Notes under the pieces: generated by a model
The model's database searches: none
What the model was told of the DNA's origin: nothing
What the model saw: only the letters and a program-made list of their open reading frames with translations
Made by a program: the position numbers and the translations under genes
Shown: positions 34,298-38,714 of the stretch, piece after piece
Numbering within the stretch: the first letter of the stretch is position 1
How the letters are laid out: every line of letters starts with the position of its first letter
Origin: an uncultured Faecalicoccus sp.
GTDB taxonomy: Bacteria > Bacillota_I > Bacilli_A > Erysipelotrichales > Erysipelotrichaceae
NCBI RefSeq assembly: GCF_944327125.1
Contig: NZ_CALVGO010000009.1
Coordinates: 1 to 38,714 of the forward strand
Direction: 5' to 3'
DNA: 38,714 nt

Positions 34298-35731
34298 TCA
34301 TATTGCCTGTCCATCCAGAGAGAATGTTTTTCCCTTTGTGATCTTAACTTTGACAAAATCACCCGGATGAATGTTTTCACCGGTAAAGTTGACAAGCTTA
34401 TTGGTGTCTGTATACCCCGAGTAAACGTGTTTGTCCTTTTTACTGAATCCATCAACCAGCACTTCGACAATACGCCCTTCATAAGCTTTGTTCTTTTCCA
34501 AGGCATATTGGTTCCAGATCTTATTTAAACGTGCAAGACGCTTCGATTTTGTTTCCTGATCAATGGGATCATTCATAGCGGCAGCCGGTGTCCCTGGCCG
34601 AGCTGAAAAAATGAAGGTAAACGCATTGTCAAATTTACACTCTTCCACCAGTTTGATCGTATTTTCGAACTGTTCGTCACTTTCATTAGGGAATCCGACA
34701 ATAATGTCCGTACTGATGGCGACATGAGGAATTCGATCCTGGATCTTTTGGAAAAGCTCCATATACGATTCCCTGGTATACCTTCTTCCCATACGGCGTA
34801 AAATTTCATCATCCCCTGACTGTAAAGGCAGATGAACAAATGGCATGACATTGTCATATTTGGCAATCACATCGATCATATCGTCTGAAAAGTCCCATGG
34901 ATGACTGGTAGTGAATCGAATACGAGGAATGCCGATCTTGGCACATTCTTCCAAAAGTGTCGCAAAATTGATTCCTTCATCCAAATCTTTTCCATAGGCA
35001 TTCACATTTTGTCCCAAAAGCGTAATTTCCTTAAATCCCTGATGTTTAAGTTCCTGCACCTCTTCAAGAATATTTTCCATCGTACGGGAACGCTGTTTTC
35101 CACGTGTATAAGGAACGATACAATACGTACAGAATTTATCGCATCCATACATAATATTGACCCACGCTTTGGTATTGCCAAAACGATGAACCGGAAGATT
35201 TTCATAGACCTCTCCCTCTTTGGAGTAAATCTGAACAACTCTTTTTCCTTCGTGCATCACTTCATAAAGCATCCTAGGAAGATCCTGGATATTATGTGTT
35301 CCAAAGATCAAACGAACCTGGGGATATTTAGCCAAAAGGTTTTCCACAAAACCTTCTTCCTGGGACATGCAGCCGCATACACCGATCACCAGATCTTCAT
35401 TTTCACGGTAAAGTCTTTTGAAGTTTCCTATTTCTCCAAGCACTTTCTCCGTCGCATTTTGACGAATGGCGCAAGTATTGATCAAGATCACATCCACACT
35501 TTCAGGAGAATCGGCTTTTTCAAATCCCAAAGTATCCAAAATTCCGGCCATCGTTTCGCTGTCACGCTCATTGGCCTGACATCCATAAGTAGAAATATAA
35601 TATTTTTTCGACCGCCCGATCCATTTTGCCGATTCAGGAATCACAAAAGAATCGATACGGGCAACTGGGGTCTGGGTGCGCTTACGCGCCTTTTCAAGAT
35701 CTGGCAACAGCCAATCTGGTTGTAGTTTCAT
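34298..35731 (-). CDS. miaB: tRNA-2-methylthio-N6-dimethylallyladenosine synthase
   Basis: 477 residues. The N-terminal methylthiotransferase domain has YISTYGCQANERDSE, NTCAIRQNA and GVCGCMSQ (three Cys). The radical SAM motif is CDKFCTYCIVPYTRG. HLPLQSGDDEILRRMGR and a C-terminal TRAM domain follow. It adds the methylthio group to i6A37 of tRNAs reading UNN codons. The ATG at 35731 follows GGAGG; the ATG 18 nt upstream contains that SD. First gene of the miaB-rnjB-ftsK-Rid operon. Confidence 0.96.
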   Translation of the reverse strand: MKLQPDWLLPDLEKARKRTQTPVARIDSFVIPESAKWIGRSKKYYISTYGCQANERDSETMAGILDTLGFEKADSPESVDVILINTCAIRQNATEKVLGEIGNFKRLYRENEDLVIGVCGCMSQEEGFVENLLAKYPQVRLIFGTHNIQDLPRMLYEVMHEGKRVVQIYSKEGEVYENLPVHRFGNTKAWVNIMYGCDKFCTYCIVPYTRGKQRSRTMENILEEVQELKHQGFKEITLLGQNVNAYGKDLDEGINFATLLEECAKIGIPRIRFTTSHPWDFSDDMIDVIAKYDNVMPFVHLPLQSGDDEILRRMGRRYTRESYMELFQKIQDRIPHVAISTDIIVGFPNESDEQFENTIKLVEECKFDNAFTFIFSARPGTPAAAMNDPIDQETKSKRLARLNKIWNQYALEKNKAYEGRIVEVLVDGFSKKDKHVYSGYTDTNKLVNFTGENIHPGDFVKVKITKGKTFSLDGQAI

Positions 35732-35750
35732 TGTATTTTCCTCCATTAAA

Positions 35751-35776
35751 AAAGCCAAGCACTTTGGCTTGGCTTT
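35751..35776 (-). terminator. Terminator after the ferredoxin gene
   Basis: A 10-bp stem AAAGCCAAGC/GCTTGGCTTT with a 6-nt loop, then T-runs on the minus strand. The miaB SD follows directly. Confidence 0.9.
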
Positions 35777-35792
35777 CCGTCTTGTTCAGTTA

Positions 35793-35966
35793 TTACTGAG
35801 AAATAGCGCCAACTGGGCAAGTTCCTACACAAGAACCACAGTCGATGCAAGTACCTTCATCACAAACAGATTTACCTTCATCGTCCATAGAAAGTGCTCC
35901 AACTGGGCATCCACCAACACATGCAGCACATCCGATGCAAGTGTCTTTATCAATAGTAACAGCCAT
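35793..35966 (-). CDS. 2[4Fe-4S] ferredoxin
   Basis: 57 residues. Two clostridial-type cluster motifs: CIGCAACVGGCPVGAL and CIDCGSCVGTCPVGAI (CxxCxxCxxxCP twice). The repeat shows the internal duplication of this family. It is a small cytoplasmic electron carrier for low-potential reactions. The ATG at 35966 has AGGAGG nine bases upstream; an ATG six bases earlier is too close to it. The gene is monocistronic, with its own strong promoter and terminator, which suggests high expression in an anaerobe. Confidence 0.95.
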   Translation of the reverse strand: MAVTIDKDTCIGCAACVGGCPVGALSMDDEGKSVCDEGTCIDCGSCVGTCPVGAISQ

Positions 35967-35996
35967 TTTCATGTTCCTCCTTATTTAACTATATTT

Positions 35997-36025
35997 AGTA
36001 TAGTCGTTAAATTTGGGGGTTTCAA
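35997..36025 (-). promoter_or_regulatory. Promoter of the ferredoxin gene
   Basis: A -35 TTGAAA (36020-36025), a 17-nt spacer and a -10 TATACT (35997-36002), five of six matches in each box. Confidence 0.82.
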
Positions 36026-36065
36026 GCCAAAGTAGTAAGGGATAACTTACTGTTCAATTATACTT

Positions 36066-36090
36066 ATGACGGACGAGATTCGTCCGTCAT
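36066..36090. terminator. Strong hairpin after rny
   Basis: An 11-bp perfect stem ATGACGGACGA/TCGTCCGTCAT with a 3-nt loop lies 10 nt after the rny stop. On the minus strand no clean T-run follows (AAGTATAATT), so it may end or protect the mRNA rather than act as a classic terminator. Confidence 0.6.
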
Positions 36091-36099
36091 ATTGTTTCC

Positions 36100-37653
36100 T
36101 TATTTTGCCAATTCCTGGGCACGGATCTCACGAATCACATTGACTTTGATCTGACCTGGATATGTCAGTTCTTCCTCAATCTGATCACGAATTTCACGAG
36201 CCAGTTTAATACATGTCAGATCATCCACATTTTCCGGATTGACCATAACACGAATCTCACGTCCGGCCTGGATCGCAAAGGCACTTTGAACACCATCATA
36301 AGACAATGCGATTTTTTCCAGATTTTCCAGACGATCGATATAGGCCTGTGTACTCTCTTTACGGGCACCTGGACGAGCTGCGCTGATCGTATCCGCCGCA
36401 ATCACAAGATGACTGGTCAAATATTTAGGCTCTACATCTCCATGATGCGAAAGGATCGCATTGAGCACAACATCTTTTTCTCCGTGTTTTTTACAGAACT
36501 TATATCCCAGTTCCACATGAGATCCATCTTGTTGTTCAATGTTTAAAGCCTTTCCAATATCGTGTAAAAGCCCGGCGCGTTTTGCCATCTGTTGGTTCAA
36601 GCCAAGTTCGGCAGCCATAGCTCCTGCTAAATAAGCAACTTCCAGCGAGTGCTGCAAAGCGTTCTGTCCATACGAGAATCGATATTTCAGCGTTCCGATC
36701 AGTTTAACGATCTCACGGTCAATTTTACCAATTCCCAGTTTAAAGATCGCATCTTCTCCCGCTTTCACGATTTCCTGATTGATCTCCTGCTGATATTTCT
36801 TGACCACTTCTTCGATACGTCCCGGCTGGATTCGTCCATCGTGGATCAAATGCTCCAATGCCAGTCGTGCGACTTCACGGCGCACCGGATTAAAACATGT
36901 GATCGTAATTAGGTCTGGAGTATCATCAATGTTGAGCTCCACTCCGGTTGCCTGTTCAAAAGCACGGATGTTTCGACCCTCTCGTCCAATGATACGTCCT
37001 TTCATTTCTTCACCAGGAATACTTACAACACTAACAGTTCTTTCCTGGGTCTCTGTTTGCGACATACGTTCAATCGCAAGGGCGATGATATTTTGAGCTT
37101 TTTGCTGAGCCGTACTTTTCGCCTCTTCTTCTTTATCCTTGATATAGGCGATGGTTTCATGTTCCATCTTCTTTTCAACGACCGCAAATAACTCCTTTTT
37201 CGCATCCTGCTGCGACATTTTCGCAACATCTTCCAGAACGACGATTTGATTGTCGATCTGTTCCTGTAATTTTTTCTCTTTATTCTCTAAGGATGATAGT
37301 TTATCAGTAACTTTCTGCATTTTTTCGGTAAGCTGGCGCTCTTTTTGACTCAAAGCTTCATCACGAAAATCCAAGTTATCTTCACGTCGCAATAACTTGT
37401 TTTCTAAATTCTGGATTTCCTGTTTTCTTTCTTTGATGTCTTTTTCTGCTTCGATCTTTAAATCGTGAGCTTGTGTTTTACCGTCTAAAACTGCCTGTTT
37501 CAGTTTAGCCTGTGCTTCTGATTCGGCATCTTTTAAAATTCTTTTTGCTTCTTGCTGACTTTTATTGAATCCTGCTTTATTGTAAACGACCATTCCGCCG
37601 CCGCCAATGCACAGGCCTATAATCCCCGAGATAAGAGCAGTAATTGGATCCAT
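36100..37653 (-). CDS. rny: Ribonuclease Y
   Basis: 517 residues. An N-terminal membrane helix (ALISGIIGLCIGGGGMVVY), a long charged coiled coil (about 25-200), a KH domain (MKGRIIGREGRNIRAFEQ) and an HD domain (HSLEVAYLAGAMAAELG then GLLHDIGKALN). This is the membrane-bound endonuclease that starts mRNA decay in Bacillota. Of two nearby ATGs, the one at 37653 has normal spacing to AGGAGG. A TATAAT at 37698-37703 is the likely -10. Confidence 0.96.
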   Translation of the reverse strand: MDPITALISGIIGLCIGGGGMVVYNKAGFNKSQQEAKRILKDAESEAQAKLKQAVLDGKTQAHDLKIEAEKDIKERKQEIQNLENKLLRREDNLDFRDEALSQKERQLTEKMQKVTDKLSSLENKEKKLQEQIDNQIVVLEDVAKMSQQDAKKELFAVVEKKMEHETIAYIKDKEEEAKSTAQQKAQNIIALAIERMSQTETQERTVSVVSIPGEEMKGRIIGREGRNIRAFEQATGVELNIDDTPDLITITCFNPVRREVARLALEHLIHDGRIQPGRIEEVVKKYQQEINQEIVKAGEDAIFKLGIGKIDREIVKLIGTLKYRFSYGQNALQHSLEVAYLAGAMAAELGLNQQMAKRAGLLHDIGKALNIEQQDGSHVELGYKFCKKHGEKDVVLNAILSHHGDVEPKYLTSHLVIAADTISAARPGARKESTQAYIDRLENLEKIALSYDGVQSAFAIQAGREIRVMVNPENVDDLTCIKLAREIRDQIEEELTYPGQIKVNVIREIRAQELAK

Positions 37654-37809
37654 ACTCATACCTCCTGATTAAGTTTTTATAAAGAAAAACCAAATACATT
37701 ATACATGAAACCCCTTTTAAAGTCTAATGAATCCTGTCATCAAAATTTTGACTTTTTTAAACTTTAAAATCAGAGAACCATCGAAAGTGATTTTCTTTTA
37801 AGTTACAAT

Positions 37810-38550
37810 TTATAATGCCTCTTCGACAACCTCCAGAATGTTTTTATCCCGGGCAACCAGCACCAGGCAAGGTTCACACGTAAAGAAATCTTTCGATATC
37901 CAATAACATCCTTTGCAAGCCTCTAAAAAAATGACACCGCCGGCATAGTCCCAACATTTGGCATGCTCCGAACAATAGAAATCCAGCTTTCCCAAGGCCA
38001 CTTTAATAATGGAAAGACTGGCACACCCATAACAACGATGGCCTCGTGTCTTATGATAGAGTTCCATCAAACCTGGATGTTTATTGAGCGTATATAAACC
38101 AGCATCAAATACACATTCATTTAACGAACGTATAGAAGGAAAATCCTTTACAGGCCGATCATTTACATACGCCTTTTCCTGAAAAGCCCAGTACATCACA
38201 TCCTCATGAACATCGTATACGATTCCCAATACTGGTTTTTCATTCTCATAATAGCCTAACGAAATCGCGTAGTTTTCCTGCAAATTGATAAAATTCGTCG
38301 TTCCATCAATAGGGTCGATGACCCATACATGATCACTGTATTGTACATCGCCCTCTTCTCCGATAAAGGAACAAGAAGGTGTGTACTGCCTCAGCATTTT
38401 TCGTAAAGAAATCTCCGTTTCTTCATCCATTGAAGTAACGAGATCTTTGATTCCATTTTTATTCTTGATCTCATACTCCACGCTTTTGTTCAGTGTTTGT
38501 CCAATGGAACGAACATCAAACAAGATGTCTTTGACTACATTCATATCCAT
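37810..38550 (-). CDS. Inositol monophosphatase family protein
   Basis: 246 residues. The metal and phosphate motifs of the family are in order: FIGEEGD, WVIDPIDGTTNFI, and CWDYAGGVIFLEACKG near the C-terminus. These make it a Mg-dependent sugar/inositol phosphatase; the exact substrate is not readable. The ATG has only a weak AAGAAG upstream. The C-terminal half is richer in Cys than usual. It is a single gene, with repeats in its promoter region. Confidence 0.92.
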   Translation of the reverse strand: MDMNVVKDILFDVRSIGQTLNKSVEYEIKNKNGIKDLVTSMDEETEISLRKMLRQYTPSCSFIGEEGDVQYSDHVWVIDPIDGTTNFINLQENYAISLGYYENEKPVLGIVYDVHEDVMYWAFQEKAYVNDRPVKDFPSIRSLNECVFDAGLYTLNKHPGLMELYHKTRGHRCYGCASLSIIKVALGKLDFYCSEHAKCWDYAGGVIFLEACKGCYWISKDFFTCEPCLVLVARDKNILEVVEEAL

Positions 38551-38573
38551 AAAATCAAACTTCTTTCTCTAAA

Positions 38574-38594
38574 AACAGTATATAAACAGTATAT
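38574..38594. repeat. Tandem operator-like repeat before the phosphatase gene
   Basis: AACAGTATAT occurs at 38574-38583 and again at 38585-38594, one helical turn apart. Each copy contains TATACT on the minus strand, a possible -10 box. It could be a regulator site or a duplicated promoter element. Confidence 0.45.
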
Positions 38595-38610
38595 TAGAAA
38601 AGAAAAAATA

Positions 38611-38637
38611 AAAAAAGCGCTTTATCTAAAGCACTTT
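38611..38637 (-). terminator. Terminator of a gene to the right of the window
   Basis: On the minus strand, AAAGTGCTTT pairs with AAAGCGCTTT (one G-T pair), followed by TTTTATTTTTT. It should end a transcript coming from beyond 38714. Confidence 0.75.
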
Positions 38638-38714
38638 GTAGACATTGGTGGAGCGTAGGGGGACCAAAGAGAATAAAATTTACAATTTATGACCTTTATA
38701 TAAAGGTGTGGAAT
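38638..38714. other. Unassigned window end; tRNA-like 3' sequence on the minus strand
   Basis: No gene is recognised here. On the minus strand, CCCCCTACGCTCCACCA ends about 10 nt before a terminator, as a tRNA or tmRNA 3' end would. However, no standard T-loop (GTTCRA) or matching T-stem precedes it, so it is left unassigned. Confidence 0.3.

Noticed and set aside
34255-34506. An 84-residue N-terminal extension of the RNase J protein
   Set aside because: It overlaps miaB, has no SD and lies before a clear SD-ATG at 34254; the family start fits the shorter form.
38638-38714. Minus-strand sequence ending CGCTCCACCA before a terminator, like a tRNA or tmRNA 3' end or an attachment-site remnant
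   Set aside because: The expected T-loop reads TTTGGTC and the preceding bases do not form a T-stem; most of the putative RNA would lie outside the window. Not callable.
1-38714. Search for phage, IS, toxin-antitoxin or CRISPR elements
   Set aside because: No transposase, integrase, terminal repeats or spaced repeats were recognised; gene content is metabolic and housekeeping.

Overview
The window looks like chromosomal DNA of an anaerobic, low-GC Bacillota, probably an Erysipelotrichia-type gut bacterium. The clues are a tyrosine T-box leader, a yybP-ykoY (manganese) riboswitch, ParE/ParC/PlsY/YneF/RNase Y/RNase J2/ComK-family proteins, strong AGGAGG ribosome binding sites, a clostridial-type 2[4Fe-4S] ferredoxin and a glycyl radical enzyme with its activase. 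The species is inferred, not proven. No IS element, CRISPR array, complete tRNA or rRNA was found, and no gene-free stretch exceeds 300 bases.

Region 1 (1-12225) is built around shikimate and quinate. A left-pointing set forms what looks like a complete uptake and dissimilation cluster. It holds an OYE/2-enoate-reductase-type flavoprotein, a YdiB-like quinate/shikimate dehydrogenase, an MFS carrier, a three-gene TRAP transporter and a type I 3-dehydroquinate dehydratase. A divergent LysR regulator shares a promoter region with it, where a near-perfect T-N11-A palindrome sits at about -64. Two paralogous AroE proteins flank the cluster. The left one has a tail that looks like a decayed shikimate kinase. 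The right one is an intact AroE-AroK fusion in an operon with a DAHP synthase. That biosynthetic operon is preceded by a promoter, a 13-codon reading frame with five consecutive aromatic codons (Tyr-Phe-Tyr-Phe-Phe) and two hairpins: a candidate Phe/Tyr attenuator. Breakdown and synthesis of the same intermediates therefore lie back to back.

Region 2 (12226-18918) holds a YgjP-type metallopeptidase, a YhcC/YtqA radical SAM protein, tyrS with a T-box leader, a membrane-anchored XRE regulator, and a P2-type cation ATPase whose leader is a yybP-ykoY riboswitch with a 43-nt terminator hairpin. Region 3 (18928-22940) is a DeoR regulator, a glycyl radical enzyme of unassigned substrate and its activase, with overlapping genes.

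Region 4 (23031-38714) is mostly housekeeping: parE-parC-DMT transporter-yneF; divergent plsY and a small ComK-family gene; miaB-rnjB(J2-like)-ftsK-Rid protein; ferredoxin; rny; an inositol monophosphatase. Notable details are a RNase J lacking metal ligands, a Rid protein lacking the usual Arg and carrying a Cys-rich tail, and a comK-like start codon placed directly behind a terminator U-tract.

The best candidates for undescribed biology are the aromatic leader peptide at 9804-9845 and the shikimate/quinate cluster with a flavoenzyme that could reduce 3-dehydroshikimate as an electron sink.
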